Positions 1-10,095 are shown, counted from the stretch's first letter. The stretch is 64,000 nt of DNA from Diplonema japonicum (GCA_964019335.1 OZ025707.1:47501-111500); one strand, 5' to 3'. The notes: generated from the sequence alone by a model not told the origin. A program made the numbers and translations.

Positions 1-2972
1 AGCTGGTCAAAGGGCATCAAGAGCACACCGAGGGACTTCGCAACCCGCATTATGCACCTGTGCTCTGACGTGACTAAGGTGTTGCTTCAGGAACCAATGC
101 TGCTCCGCATCTCGTCGCCTCTCTGCGTCTTTGGTGACCTGCACGGCAATTTTGCAGACCTCCATTACTTCCTTCAAAAGCTGGTGTGTTTAAAAAAAAA
201 AAAAAAAAAAAAAAAAACAGCTTATCTTCGGAGAGATTTCATACACGGGAACAACCTTCCTGTTCTTGGGCGACTACGTCGACAGGTATGGGGAAAACGA
301 AGGGGAAAAAAAAAGAAGAAAAAAAAAAAAAAGAAAAAAAAAACCGCAGGGGCGTGTTCGGGTTGGAATCGGTAGTATACCTACTGTGCTTGAAGATGCT
401 GTCCCCGAAGCAGGTGCTGCTGCTGCGTGGGAACCACGAGTCGCCTGAAGTGAACGGGGACATCAAGCAGTACGGGGACGTCTCGTTCAAGTACGAGCTG
501 CAACAGAAGTTCCCGGGAAGGGTGGGCGAGCAGGTGTGGGAGGCCATCAATAAGGTGTTCCAATGCCTGCCGGCAGCGGCCATTGTGGACGGTAAGATAT
601 TCTGCGCGCACGGCGGGATCCCCCGGTTCACTGGGGGCACTGATGACAGGTTAGAGACCTTGGAAGACCCAAAATTTCCCAGATTTGTATCAATTCAAGT
701 GGCGCCTGCACTCGCTTCCCAAGAGTCAGCGTGGACGCAGAAGTGCAGAAAGATAATGGAGGACCTTGTGTGGTCCGACCCCGCCGACCAGAGACGGTAT
801 CTAGATGAACACGGGTTCGGGGACAACCCAAGGGGTGTGGGGCTTAAGACATTCGGGTCGAAAGCTGTGGATGAGTTCCTCGACAAGCACGGCCTCACCC
901 ACATTTTCCGAGCCCACCAAGAGAAGAGCAACGGAGTCCGCATATGTGACAATGCTAGGGTGGTATGGTTTTCTTTTTAATTTTTTTTTTTCTCTTTCTT
1001 TCTTTTTTTTTTTTTTTTTTTTTTTTATATATAAATTTAACCATCTATCAACGAGCGTCTATATATAGACGATTTGAAAAAAAATCTTTTACGCAAAGGG
1101 CTTTCAATGCAATACGGCCCGGCCCTTTCTTGCCGGCGGGGTCCTGCGCGGAAAATATGAAAAATATAAACTAAATGCTGCCCTAACTTAACAAGAAAAT
1201 GAAAAAATAAAAAAAAACGCCAGCCCAAATTTACCCTTAAAAATCACTTCAAAAAAAGGCGCCCGGAAAGAGGCCGGAAGAGGACGTCATGAGTGATGGC
1301 AGCACTGATGGCTCATCCCTATTATGCAATTTTGATACAAACAGTGATTCTGACACGAATTCGACCGATTCCGAGTCACAGCAGGGTGATTGGACGGCAA
1401 AGCCGGAGCAGTTGGAAGGCATCCGGTTTCGTGAAGATCGGAATCCTTGTGGACCCTGTTTTGACATCAAAGGCTCAACGCCATACCATATATTCTCCCA
1501 AATGCTCGTCCCAAACTTTATTCGGGTCATAACTTCGAACAATGTGGCAAATGCGGCTAAAAAAGGTGTCTCCCTGGATCTCGATGCTGCTTCTCTGCGT
1601 ACCTTCCTAGGTGTCCTTTTGTCGATGGACTTGGATACCAAGCCAGATTATTCTGATTACTGGTGCACTGGCTCCACGTTTCTCAACTACACCCCTGGGT
1701 ACGCCACCGTCATGTCAAGAGACCGCTTTTTGACTATTCTGGGAAATCTGTGTTTCCACAGCGAAACAAACAAGCGTGCTGACTTCTACCTATCGCCAAG
1801 GCCTCCCGGAGATCATGGATGCCCCAAAGAAGCGAGGCCGCAAGCCCAAGGACGCGCATCCCGTGGGGACACAGTTCCACCAGCACGCGAGCATCCTTTG
1901 CACCACAACGTGGCATGACATCAAGCCTGTGTGCTTTCTATCGACGTTGGATGTTCCAGTGAAGTCAAATTTGACCGTCCGCCAAAAGAGAATGAAAGCC
2001 GGAAAGGACATCTTGTTCCCACCAAGTGCATATTTACAACACCGCAATGGGCGGAACCGACGCTGGGTGACGCTGTGACAAAACGCCATAAACGCACCCT
2101 TATGACTTAAAAGTGGCCCCTAAAAGTATTTTCGTACTTGTTAGGTAAATCTCTGGCGAATGCTTGGCTTGTTTGGAAAGAAGCCTTGCCCCCCAACACC
2201 CTGAGTACGAACGACAGTGTATTGACGCCTTTCAGAGAGGCAGTCATCGAAGGGCTACTAGGGGAGGCAGTCTAAACAACAGATAAAGTCAACTACAGAG
2301 CAGGCTGCCCCAATACCATGCCCCGAAACACAGAACGAGTGCTCTGAGACCCCAATGCGCCGTGACAGTACCTTCTGGGGCCATTTCCCCGAAAAAGTAG
2401 TGCAACGTGCGGTGCAAGCATTTCAAGTCGAAAAGACCCCTATTTCAGTGTTCAGCCTGCTTGGTACAACTTTGCGTGACTCCGTGCTTCAAAGACTGCC
2501 ACCTTGCCGGGGATACCCCCAGAAACCCCTCCCGGGGTCAAAAAAGAAGTCCCCCAGCCCTGGGGCACGTACGAACCGCGTCAAGAAGGCCTTAAATAGC
2601 TTTTTATAGAATTTTACAGTCGATTCTTTTTGACTTGTTTTTTGTACCCCCTCTCGGGCACTTCAGGAACGATATTTTTGACAATGTTGTGGGGGTGGGC
2701 CCTGCTGTGGGCACCCTCTCTCTAGAATTGGGACATCTGGAGGCATTTCCGGGGGCATATAGCCCCGGCGTTGCGCTAGAATAGCTTTTTTTGAAGTTTT
2801 GAAAATTTACCCCCTGGTGGGCAAAAATGGTCCGTTGGTAGATGGTTAAAATTCTTAAAAAACCCAGCTCACCATCTTCTCGACATCCGACTACATAGGG
2901 CACCAGAACGGAGCTGGCGTCGCTTTTGTGACCCACGGCCATATCAGACTAGCCATTAAAGAGGCGGGGTGA
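1..2972 (+). CDS. PPP-family Ser/Thr protein phosphatase, 5'-partial, four exons
   Basis: Metal-dependent phosphoprotein phosphatase of the PP1/PP2A/PP5 superfamily. Exons read 1-183, 221-285, 350-962 and 2868-2972. Introns are 184-220, 286-349 and 963-2867. Splicing restores the family motifs in order: GDLHGN, GDYVDRG (across intron 2), RGNHE, AHGG and RAHQ. The last exon supplies the C-terminal strand, LTIFSTSDYIG...NGAGVAFV, matching the usual TVFSAPNYC...N.GA region, and ends at TGA 2970-2972. The frame is open at base 1, so the N-terminus lies upstream. The apparent stop at 978-980 lies inside intron 3. Intron 3 is 1905 nt because a piggyBac element is inserted in it; without it the intron would be about 96 nt. 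The SAPNYC signature is diverged to STSDYI, so the exact subfamily is not assigned. Family assignment is firm; splice sites are inferred from protein continuity. Confidence 0.9.
1056..1071. repeat. 16-bp perfect palindrome just inside the left piggyBac end
   Basis: CGTCTATATATAGACG equals its own reverse complement and lies 15 bp inside the left end of the element. Such subterminal motifs can be transposase-binding sites, but that role here is inference. Confidence 0.6.
1289..2595 (+). pseudogene. piggyBac transposase, frameshifted and internally deleted
   Basis: The first piece starts at ATG 1289 with an acidic N-terminus, followed by the piggyBac N-terminal region (FSQMLVPNFIRVIT..., SMDLDTKPDYSDYW, ...MSRDRFLTILGNLCFHSE) to about 1790. 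The frame then changes. A piece at about 1800-2035 carries PEIMDAPKKRGRKPKD and TTWHDIKPVCFLSTLD. A third frame at about 2034-2065 shows YNTAMGGTD, matching the late catalytic-domain motif. Another piece at about 2140-2274 (SLANAWLVWKEAL) and a C-terminal cysteine-rich domain at about 2407-2510 (CKH...CSAC...CVTPCF..CH) follow. The stretch that would hold the first two catalytic aspartates is deleted. No single frame could give an active enzyme, so the copy is non-autonomous. Confidence 0.88.
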
Positions 2973-3742
2973 TTGAGGGAAAAAAAGAAATGTGGGGGGG
3001 GGGGGGGGGGATTGCTTCCTATCCTTGTTATGGTTATGTGCGATAAATGTAGTAAGCGAAACTGGGTCTGCTACTTTTCTTTGAGGCGCCATGTCATGCA
3101 TACTGATGTGTAATAATATGTCTTTTTGATGGGGAGAGAGTGTTTTTTTTTTTTTTTTTTTTTTCATTGGTTGTGTCACACCTAGTAATCTTTTTTTTTT
3201 CTCTCCCCTCTTTTTTTATTTCTCCCTCCCACCTTTAAAATTTCTTAACGACCCTTTCTATGAAAGATTTAAAAAAAAAAAAATACAAAAGAAAGAAAAA
3301 GTGCTTAATGCTTTTTTTTCCTTTTTTTTTTTGCTCCCCCCTCTTCTGCAATTTTTTCAAGTGTGCATAATGAGTGCTCATTCTTTCTTTCATTCCAAAT
3401 AAAAAAAGAAAAAAAAGAGAACCCAAAAAAAGAATGGACACTGGACTCCCCCCCCCCCCCCACAGCATCCCGATTACACTCCTATCTTGGTCTCTTGATC
3501 AGATTAAGCTGAACGGGGGGAAAAAAAAAAGGAATAAAAAAAAAGAGAGAGACTGATGGTCAAGGAGACACCACCACCCCCTTTTTTTTTTCCGGACACA
3601 AAAAAATAAAGAAAAAGGCACGAAGGAAAAACCACCCCGCTTTTTTATTTCTACCCTCCCCCCCCCCCCCCCCCCTACCACACACACGAATCAAAATTTA
3701 AAAAAAAAAGAGGTAAAAAAAAGGGGGGGGGGGAATGCACCC
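2973..3742. other. intergenic spacer, homopolymer-rich
   Basis: No gene is supported here. The spacer contains G, T, C and A runs of 10-22 nt and pyrimidine-rich stretches up to the next gene. A short upstream ATG at 3734 is followed by a stop after four codons. Any trans-splice acceptor is not clear; candidates are AG dinucleotides near 3710. Confidence 0.6.
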
Positions 3743-5230
3743 ATGCTAAAAAGCCTTACTAAAGCCAGGTGGTACAGTCCAGCGCAAAGGTACATCGAGG
3801 TGGTGGATGAGGTTTTGGGAAGCCTTGCTAGGGAGAGAACGTTTACATGCAGAGACTTTGTTAGCGTGGTGACCGACCTGGGGAGAGAGAGCACGGAAGG
3901 CGCAGTCCTGAGGAGCAGGCACCGCTTCGATGCCGTGGTAGAGTGGGTACTAGAAGAGGCACGGAGAGAAGATGGGCACATCGACACTTGCACAGATCAA
4001 GACCTCAAGAAACTAGTAACAACCGGCGCACAAATCTCACAATTCACCACCCCCGAGGTTTCCGCAGCATACCTTGCAGCACTGGAAAGAAGGGTCACAT
4101 ACAACTTCCTCTCGCACTGTGGACCACGGACGGTGGCCGACCTTGTGACACTGCTCAACATAGCCTTCCACCCCACCATCGCTACGCGTATCACACAGCT
4201 GATACAGCATCAACCAGAAGCGCTTCTCTCGCATCATAACATGGAAGGCATAGTTACGGTCCTCCGCCTTGTGTTCACCAGCACTGAGATCGATATTGGC
4301 GCGAAGAGCACCGGCACCCTTGCGTCCATGGCTGAGACAAAACTCTTTGCGGACCTCTCGGAGAATTTCACGCTGCGAACGGCGGCTGCACTGTGCACAT
4401 TAATGCGCATCACGAACACGTTCAAACCCAACATCGCCTCCGAGATCGACAGAAACCTGCAGCGACGCTCCGTTCAGAACGAGATATCCGGCCATTTCGT
4501 CGTCACCAAGATATTGGAAATCGTGCACTTCGCAACGAAATTCAGAATACGCTCACAAGGATTCCGACAGACGATGATGAAACTTTGCTGGTCTGCGTTT
4601 AACGGAAAAGCTTATGACGGGTACGGGTGGAAGCTAGACAGATTGTGCCACTTGGTGACGTATCTCGGTATTGCAGGGGATGCCGATCAGACACTGCTTG
4701 ACATGGTGGAAAGTACCTTTCGTGCGAGATGCAGAGACGCCAACATATTAGACACCGCAGGATTTCGTTTTCATGTGTTCTTGAATGCCGTGCAGGATCT
4801 ACACGATTTGTGCCATGGGGGTGATCTCGCACAGGTTTTCCACGACAGCTTCGTGGGGATTGTGAAGATCTCCGATAAGCAGTATAACGTGTTGGTGCGC
4901 TACCTCCACATGATGAGTGGGAGGGGGCTTGTGCCTGCGGAGCAGCTGGTGCGCATGTTTTGTAGGCACCTCGGCTTGCTGAAAACATGCTCTCAGGAAA
5001 CGTTGAGCCACGCTGTGCAGTTGTGCCTCGCGCTGCCTGACTCGATACCGTTGGAGGACAGGGATGCTGTTCTAAAACAGGCCGTTGCCGCTGATTTTGC
5101 AGAACGGCTTCCTTATGGTGTCATGGCCCGTGTTGTCAGAGGGCTGCGTGGTTTGGACAGTGAAGAGGGTAGAGCCTTTGTGACCTATATGCGCCGTGCG
5201 GCGGGGCAGCATAAGGCCAAAAACGCGTGA
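3743..5230 (+). CDS. alpha-helical repeat-like protein, possibly mitochondrial
   Basis: A 495-aa intronless ORF that I do not recognise by name. The N-terminus (MLKSLTKARWYSPAQRY) is basic, lacks acidic residues and could be a mitochondrial presequence. The rest is a regular run of amphipathic helices with leucines spaced as in helical-hairpin repeat proteins (for example 'TLRTAAALCTLMRI' and 'LDRLCHLVTYLGIAG'). This resembles the octotricopeptide/FASTK-like organelle RNA-binding proteins common in Euglenozoa, but no RAP or PPR signature is clear. GC content is high and even, as in neighbouring genes. The upstream ATG at 3734 is out of frame and closes at once, so 3743 is the best start. Confidence 0.75.
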   Translation: MLKSLTKARWYSPAQRYIEVVDEVLGSLARERTFTCRDFVSVVTDLGRESTEGAVLRSRHRFDAVVEWVLEEARREDGHIDTCTDQDLKKLVTTGAQISQFTTPEVSAAYLAALERRVTYNFLSHCGPRTVADLVTLLNIAFHPTIATRITQLIQHQPEALLSHHNMEGIVTVLRLVFTSTEIDIGAKSTGTLASMAETKLFADLSENFTLRTAAALCTLMRITNTFKPNIASEIDRNLQRRSVQNEISGHFVVTKILEIVHFATKFRIRSQGFRQTMMKLCWSAFNGKAYDGYGWKLDRLCHLVTYLGIAGDADQTLLDMVESTFRARCRDANILDTAGFRFHVFLNAVQDLHDLCHGGDLAQVFHDSFVGIVKISDKQYNVLVRYLHMMSGRGLVPAEQLVRMFCRHLGLLKTCSQETLSHAVQLCLALPDSIPLEDRDAVLKQAVAADFAERLPYGVMARVVRGLRGLDSEEGRAFVTYMRRAAGQHKAKNA

Positions 5231-5311
5231 TTTCCCCCCCCCCCCCCCCCCCACCCCGTGATTTTTTATTATTATTCACGCCAGGCTACACGAAAAGAAA
5301 AAAAAAAAAAA

Positions 5312-5545
5312 ATGCCCCATGCAGGTCTTCACAAGGCTTTGGCATCCGGTAGTCCAGCGAAAGCAGCTAAGTTGGTGAAGGACCCCATCTGCAAGGGAAA
5401 GCCGGGGTCGCTCAGCGAGCTCTCTTGTGTCTCTAAAATGGGGTCGACTACTTTTAAGTACGATATCACTTTCCCGCAATGGGCTCCCGACGGGAGGCTT
5501 GATATCTTCGGCAACTTGTGTGAGGCTGGAAGCGAATGCCTGTAG
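5312..5545 (+). CDS. short hypothetical protein, doubtful
   Basis: A 77-aa ORF starts at the ATG after an A tract, the typical start context here (many genes begin AAAA-ATG). It is GC-rich compared with the flanking homopolymer DNA. No domain is recognised. It could be a small gene, the first exon of a gene whose remaining exons I cannot join, or a gene fragment. Starts further upstream pass through the A tract and are unlikely. Confidence 0.35.
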   Translation: MPHAGLHKALASGSPAKAAKLVKDPICKGKPGSLSELSCVSKMGSTTFKYDITFPQWAPDGRLDIFGNLCEAGSECL

Positions 5546-5999
5546 TTACAGTAGTGAAGCTTGGAAAAAAAAAAAAGAAATCCCCCCCTTTTTTTTGTTA
5601 TTACACAATTAAAAATTAAAAAAAAAAAAAAAAAAAAGAGAAGAGTGCCACCGAGCGAGGTTTTTTTGTTCTCTTTTTTTAAGAGATGGGGCTTTAAATG
5701 GAAAAACAAAACAAAACAGAAAAAAAAATTAAAAAACAAAAAAAGTACACACACTCCCACTCCCTTTTTTATTATTATTGTTCCCTATTATATTTTTTTA
5801 AACTCCTCTTTCTGCTACTCCTCTTCTGCCATCCTTTTTTTTTTTTACCCCCCCTTTTTTTTTAAATCCGTTCAGCCCTATGAACTCCGGGATTAGGGTA
5901 AAGTCTTGAAAGAAAAAGAAGAAGAAGAAAAAAAAAAAAAAAACTTACACTCGAAACGCTTCGCCCAAACCCCCCAAATTAAAAGAAAAATTTCAAATA
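5546..5999. other. intergenic spacer, A/T homopolymers
   Basis: AT-rich DNA made mostly of A and T runs of 8-20 nt with a pyrimidine-rich block at 5755-5870. No coding potential is seen. The pyrimidine block could serve the trans-splice acceptor of the gene at 6000. Confidence 0.6.
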
Positions 6000-7040
6000 A
6001 TGTCGCGAAGAGGGGCTTCACAGATCGCACCGGCAGTGGTAAGGGGGAGCGTGCTTCGGGTGTGGATGGGTGGTGGAACCATCTCTGCCGGGTGGCCTCT
6101 CTGCAACGTGGACGGCGGCTGGTGGACTTGTGTAGTACTACGCGTTAAAGACAAATCAGAGGAGACCTACGAGGTCCTCTGGACCGACTATGGCATTTAT
6201 GACGTTATACAAATCGAAAAGAAAATGTTCAACGCTCAGAATCACAACAGCTGGATGATGCTTCCAAAAGAACAGGACCCGAACCTTTTGGAGAATCTCA
6301 TGAAAAAATACCCGAGAGAAACAAGCGCTGATGTAAACGACGTAGATTCCGAGGAGCAAGAGGAGGATGACAACAAAACAGAAACTACAGAAAACAGCGA
6401 CGACGACGAAGAAGAAGAAGAAGAAGAGGAAGAACAAGAATCAGAAGAACAAAGCGAGGAGAAAAAACCGATCGTCCAGCCAGCAAAGAAACTCAAACTA
6501 GCAACCCAAACTGTAAAGCACGTTGTCAAACCCCCAACTCCAGTCTTCAACCAAAGCAGGTACTGGACAACCTTCGATCCCTCATGGCTAGACTCCACTG
6601 GGGAACCCTTGGTTGCCCTTCTTCTCAAGGTCGGCACCAGCGTCTCGACAAAATCTGAGAACTTGGATCGCATTATTACAGCACGGAACGAATGGATGAA
6701 GCTCTTGATCGAGGAGTACAAAGCATGCAACAAAAAGGGGGGAGCCGCCACCACGGTGAAGGCCATGAAGGAGAACCGTCTCCGGTGGCAGAACACGGGG
6801 AACATGTCGCAGTCGTTTCAATCCCTTTGCAAATCTTTTGAAGCGTTTTGCTACATTGCAACGAAGGCGGACCCGCTCGTCGCAGCCTGGCTCCAACTTG
6901 CTGTATACCTCACCACCTGCTGTGCCACCTGCGGCATCCCCGACCCCTCTATGTACAACAAGCTTCAAATCAAGATAAAAGACTATCGCAAAGGCGGTGC
7001 TTACAAAACAGCGTCTGGCGAAAAAAAGAGAAAACGGTAG
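6000..7040 (+). CDS. acidic nuclear protein with N-terminal Tudor-like segment
   Basis: A 346-aa protein. Residues about 30-75 (WPLCNVDGGWWTCVVLRVKD..YEVLWTDYGIYDVI) look like a Tudor/Agenet-type barrel, with the W..V.V......Y.V.W.DYG pattern. A long acidic tract (runs of E and D) covers about residues 115-160, followed by a basic segment. Residues about 190-320 are helical and end in KKRKR, a likely nuclear localisation signal. The combination suggests a chromatin or RNP-associated nuclear factor. I cannot name the family. The ATG at 6000 follows an A-rich leader. Confidence 0.75.
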   Translation: MSRRGASQIAPAVVRGSVLRVWMGGGTISAGWPLCNVDGGWWTCVVLRVKDKSEETYEVLWTDYGIYDVIQIEKKMFNAQNHNSWMMLPKEQDPNLLENLMKKYPRETSADVNDVDSEEQEEDDNKTETTENSDDDEEEEEEEEEQESEEQSEEKKPIVQPAKKLKLATQTVKHVVKPPTPVFNQSRYWTTFDPSWLDSTGEPLVALLLKVGTSVSTKSENLDRIITARNEWMKLLIEEYKACNKKGGAATTVKAMKENRLRWQNTGNMSQSFQSLCKSFEAFCYIATKADPLVAAWLQLAVYLTTCCATCGIPDPSMYNKLQIKIKDYRKGGAYKTASGEKKRKR

Positions 7041-7431
7041 TGGTTGGGGAAACTCGTTAGCATTCGCCCTCGACGGAGAGTCCCTTATCCCATGGAGGGT
7101 GGCTTCACCAGGTCTGGCAAGTAGCCTCTCCGCGGCTTTGTGCTAGTGAAAAGTGCCACTCACAACACACTCTCCAGCTTGGTGTTTAATTGCTTCTGTA
7201 GTCCCCGCTCCCTATTCCAAAGCTTGAGCTATCTTTAAGGGATCTTGGAGGCTTTTGGGGTGAAACATCACTGCGCGCATCATACTGCATGACACCAGTA
7301 AAAAAAATAATCGACAACCTTTCCCCCCCCCCCCTTTTTTTCTCCTTTTGTTTTGTAAACTGTTTTATTTTTTTACTTTTTTTTTTTTTTGAAAAGATAT
7401 AATAATGAACAAATAACAACAGGGCAGCGCC
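7041..7431. other. intergenic spacer with long pyrimidine tract
   Basis: The first 250 nt are moderately GC-rich and probably the 3' UTR of the upstream gene. A pyrimidine tract with C14 and several T runs covers 7320-7391. A trans-splice acceptor AG for the gene at 7432 probably follows (GAAAAG at about 7391-7396). No RNA gene is recognised. Confidence 0.55.
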
Positions 7432-10035
7432 ATGGAGGGGGCACGCACCCAACGGGGTGCGTCCATCATGAACAGTCCCAGCAGGCGTATGTCGCTGATG
7501 GCCAGCCCGGACAAAGAGCCCCTTGAGGACTGCCTCTCGTCGATCCCCAGACACTTATACTTAAAGCGTGAGGACCTGCGAGTAGCAATAGGAACGTGGA
7601 ACATACAAAGCGCAAAACACAACGAAATCTCGTCGATCGGGAAATGGGCGCAGGCGAAGAGAGGAGCCGACGTGGTAGTACTTGGGATGCAGGAGGTATC
7701 CTCAGGGCGTGCGGACTCCTGGGTGGACAAGCTCAGCAAAGAGCTCCTAACATACGACCTAGTAAAGGTGGCGTCCAAGTTCAAGGTGAACCTCGTCGTC
7801 AGTGTCTACGTCGCCAAACGGCACTTTGAGCACGTTCACAATGTAGATAAGGAGAAAACCCGTGTAAACCACGCCTTTTCGGGGAAGGGCGCGCTCGCCA
7901 TTCGTTTCACATTGCACTCCAAGAGATTCCTCTTCGTGAACTGCCACCTAGACCACTCCATAAAGTCTAGCAACAAGCGGAACGCAAACTATCAAGAAGT
8001 CCTGAACGAAGTCGAGATAGGCCCCCCAAAGCACTGCAACGAGAACCCGATCGTCAACCTCACTGAAAGGCCGTCTTTCGACGACGATAATTTCAGCAGC
8101 CCCGGCAGTGGGAAGGGCCACTCTTTAGACGACAGTGAGATCGGAAAGCACGACTATGTGTTTTGGTTTGGAAACCTCAACTATCGTGTCACAGCCTCCG
8201 CCGAGGAGGTTCTGCACCTCATTTCACAGCGTCGTTATGACCAGATTCTGAAATACGATCAAATGACGATCACCATGCAAGACGGGTCGGGTTTCGCTGG
8301 ATTCAACGAGGCTCCCATCACCTTCGCACCTACTTACAAGTATTTCAAGGACAGGGACGAGTACGACTGCAGCAAGAGGTCCGGCGTGAAGAGGGTCCCC
8401 TCTTACTCCGACAGAGTCCTGTGGTGCTGTCTTCCGGGAAAGTCCAGAGCGCAGTTCCTCCCGCAGGAGAGCAACCAATTGATCCCTTTGAAGTATAAGA
8501 CATACAAGGAGTACCGTATTTCGGACCACCGCCCTCTCATCTTGATGTCGGCCGCTGCTGTCTACGTGCCGTCCGAGCAAAACATCGGGCGTATCAACGA
8601 CCTTCTCCTCACCGGGAAGGGACCTGCAGAGATTGCTGAGATCCTTGCAGGCGAGCTAGGACTTGATCCAAACGATGTGGGCGATCTGTACCGCACTATC
8701 GAGCCGCCGAATGACACTATTATAGGACAGGGCACTGTGTACTCTTCGGACGAGGATGAGGAAACCCTGGAACAAAGGCAGCAGAGACGAATGGCGGCAA
8801 AAATGGAAAGCTTGGAGAAATTGGTGAAGTTGGGCCCGCTGAGCAGAACGGTCAAGGTGACCGAGCTCCGCAAGGAAGTGAAAGAATTCTACCACGCAAC
8901 AGAAGTGTTCAAAGCGACAAAGCCGGTGCTCGGCGGGGAGTCCTACGAACTGCTCGGCGAGATGTGCGTGAACACAATGGACAGGGTCGACGCCCTTGAG
9001 GCCACCCTCAAGGCTCCCGTTACATGCGAGAAAACCTTGAAGTGGAATGAGGCCGTGCTGCAGCTGGCGGAGCAAGCCGACCTGGCGTCCGACCGCTTAG
9101 ACGCCATGATGGGGAAGGCATGCCGTACAAGGACACCGCTCGCATCTGATGATGTATTGGAGTGCAACTACGACCCTTACAACCTCAGGGCTGCGTACTA
9201 CAGCGGATACATGTCGGGCACGCACATGCAGCACGATCCACCTGCACAGCGAGGGTCGCTTCCAGACACCACACCCGCACTTGAGGCCCTCCAGGAGAAA
9301 CTCCAAACAATTCAAGATAAAGAAGCTGACCTTAAGCAACGTGAAGGGGAAGCTGCTAAAAACGCCGCCCGTCTGCACACCATGGAAGACCTGCTCCGAC
9401 AGAAGGCCGGTTCCATCCCTACTGACGATCAAGCTAATGTGTCAGAGCTTGACAACCTGATGCAGACATTAGAGGAGAAGGAACTGTCAATCTTGAAGCA
9501 TCGTGCCGCGCTGTCGAAGGAGCAACTCTACGTTGCGAGCAAGCTCGCAGAGCAAGAAGCGCTCCACGCATCGCGTGTAGTTACCATGACAGCCTTGGAG
9601 GATGAACTGGACAGACGCACAACGCAATGTGACTTAATGAGCGCGTACCTGAATCGACCTGCTGAGGAATACATAACACCCCCTCCGCGAAAGGCCAACT
9701 GGGTGCCGGGGCCGGGTGGTGGGGGTGGTGCTGTTGAGATCAATCCCAACCTTACTAGTTACAGACGGTTCAGCAAGAAAACCAAACCCGACAAGCCGAG
9801 CCAAAACGGCTCTCCCAGACGCGGCATAGGCACAGGGGAGTACAGCCACTTCAGGAAGCTCAACACCGCTTCGCGCGCCCTGCGCCACAGTTCCCCGCCC
9901 ACTTCCCCCCGGCTGGATGCACCCCCGTCCCCCACACTGCATCACCGTTCGCGTGCGTATAGATCCAACTCCGCGCAACCTCGGAATAGAGACCCAAGCA
10001 ACTCATTTCTCTCCTTACTCCACGGCACTCTCTGA
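7432..10035 (+). CDS. inositol polyphosphate 5-phosphatase-like protein, substituted catalytic motif
   Basis: An 867-aa protein whose residues about 50-375 form an endonuclease/exonuclease/phosphatase fold of the inositol-polyphosphate 5-phosphatase type. Motifs in order are GTWNIQ (54-59), MQEV (86-89), NCHLDH (170-175), WFGNLNYR (245-252), APTYKY (299-304), SYSDRVLW (324-331) and SDHRPL (364-369). Active family members read W.GD.N(Y/F)R, so residue 248 is Asn where Asp is normal. P(A/S)WCDR is changed to PSYSDR. Phosphoinositide hydrolysis may therefore be reduced or lost. A coiled-coil segment (about 615-740) and a basic, proline-rich tail follow. FYVE proteins encoded downstream share the phosphoinositide theme. 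The ATG at 7432 is the first of the frame after the pyrimidine tract. Confidence 0.88.
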   Translation: MEGARTQRGASIMNSPSRRMSLMASPDKEPLEDCLSSIPRHLYLKREDLRVAIGTWNIQSAKHNEISSIGKWAQAKRGADVVVLGMQEVSSGRADSWVDKLSKELLTYDLVKVASKFKVNLVVSVYVAKRHFEHVHNVDKEKTRVNHAFSGKGALAIRFTLHSKRFLFVNCHLDHSIKSSNKRNANYQEVLNEVEIGPPKHCNENPIVNLTERPSFDDDNFSSPGSGKGHSLDDSEIGKHDYVFWFGNLNYRVTASAEEVLHLISQRRYDQILKYDQMTITMQDGSGFAGFNEAPITFAPTYKYFKDRDEYDCSKRSGVKRVPSYSDRVLWCCLPGKSRAQFLPQESNQLIPLKYKTYKEYRISDHRPLILMSAAAVYVPSEQNIGRINDLLLTGKGPAEIAEILAGELGLDPNDVGDLYRTIEPPNDTIIGQGTVYSSDEDEETLEQRQQRRMAAKMESLEKLVKLGPLSRTVKVTELRKEVKEFYHATEVFKATKPVLGGESYELLGEMCVNTMDRVDALEATLKAPVTCEKTLKWNEAVLQLAEQADLASDRLDAMMGKACRTRTPLASDDVLECNYDPYNLRAAYYSGYMSGTHMQHDPPAQRGSLPDTTPALEALQEKLQTIQDKEADLKQREGEAAKNAARLHTMEDLLRQKAGSIPTDDQANVSELDNLMQTLEEKELSILKHRAALSKEQLYVASKLAEQEALHASRVVTMTALEDELDRRTTQCDLMSAYLNRPAEEYITPPPRKANWVPGPGGGGGAVEINPNLTSYRRFSKKTKPDKPSQNGSPRRGIGTGEYSHFRKLNTASRALRHSSPPTSPRLDAPPSPTLHHRSRAYRSNSAQPRNRDPSNSFLSLLHGTL

Positions 10036-10058
10036 TCCTTCGTTGCTACGTGCCGCCC

Positions 10059-10076
10059 TACTAACGTACATTTCAG
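10059..10076 (+). promoter_or_regulatory. trans-splice acceptor with TACTAAC branch motif
   Basis: TACTAAC at 10059-10065 is followed by GTACA and TTTCAG ending at 10076, 19 nt before the next ATG. The stop of the upstream gene is only 24 nt before the motif. Because it lies in a 60-nt intergenic gap with no donor pairing upstream, it is best read as a spliced-leader acceptor. No leader RNA gene is visible in the window. Confidence 0.7.
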
Positions 10077-10095
10077 TAAAAAGAAAAAAAAGAAA

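Larger units (their letters stand above)
1037..2849 (+). mobile_element. piggyBac-superfamily DNA transposon, decayed copy, inside a phosphatase intron
   Basis: The element body is 1041-2845. TTAA occurs at 1037-1040 and 2846-2849, the target duplication expected of piggyBac. The ends form terminal inverted repeats: the left begins CCATCTATCAACG and the right, read on the minus strand, begins CCATCTACCAACG (one mismatch in 13). A degraded transposase lies between them. Removing the element and one TTAA leaves an ordinary short intron of the phosphatase gene. The orientation of the transposase is the same as the host gene. Confidence 0.9.

Noticed and set aside
963-980. Phosphatase ending at the stop codon at 978-980
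   Set aside because: The C-terminal strand of the PPP fold would be missing, and it is found after the transposon at 2868-2972 behind a good acceptor.
1289-1918. Intact transposase gene
   Set aside because: Frame changes and loss of the catalytic core show it is a pseudogene.
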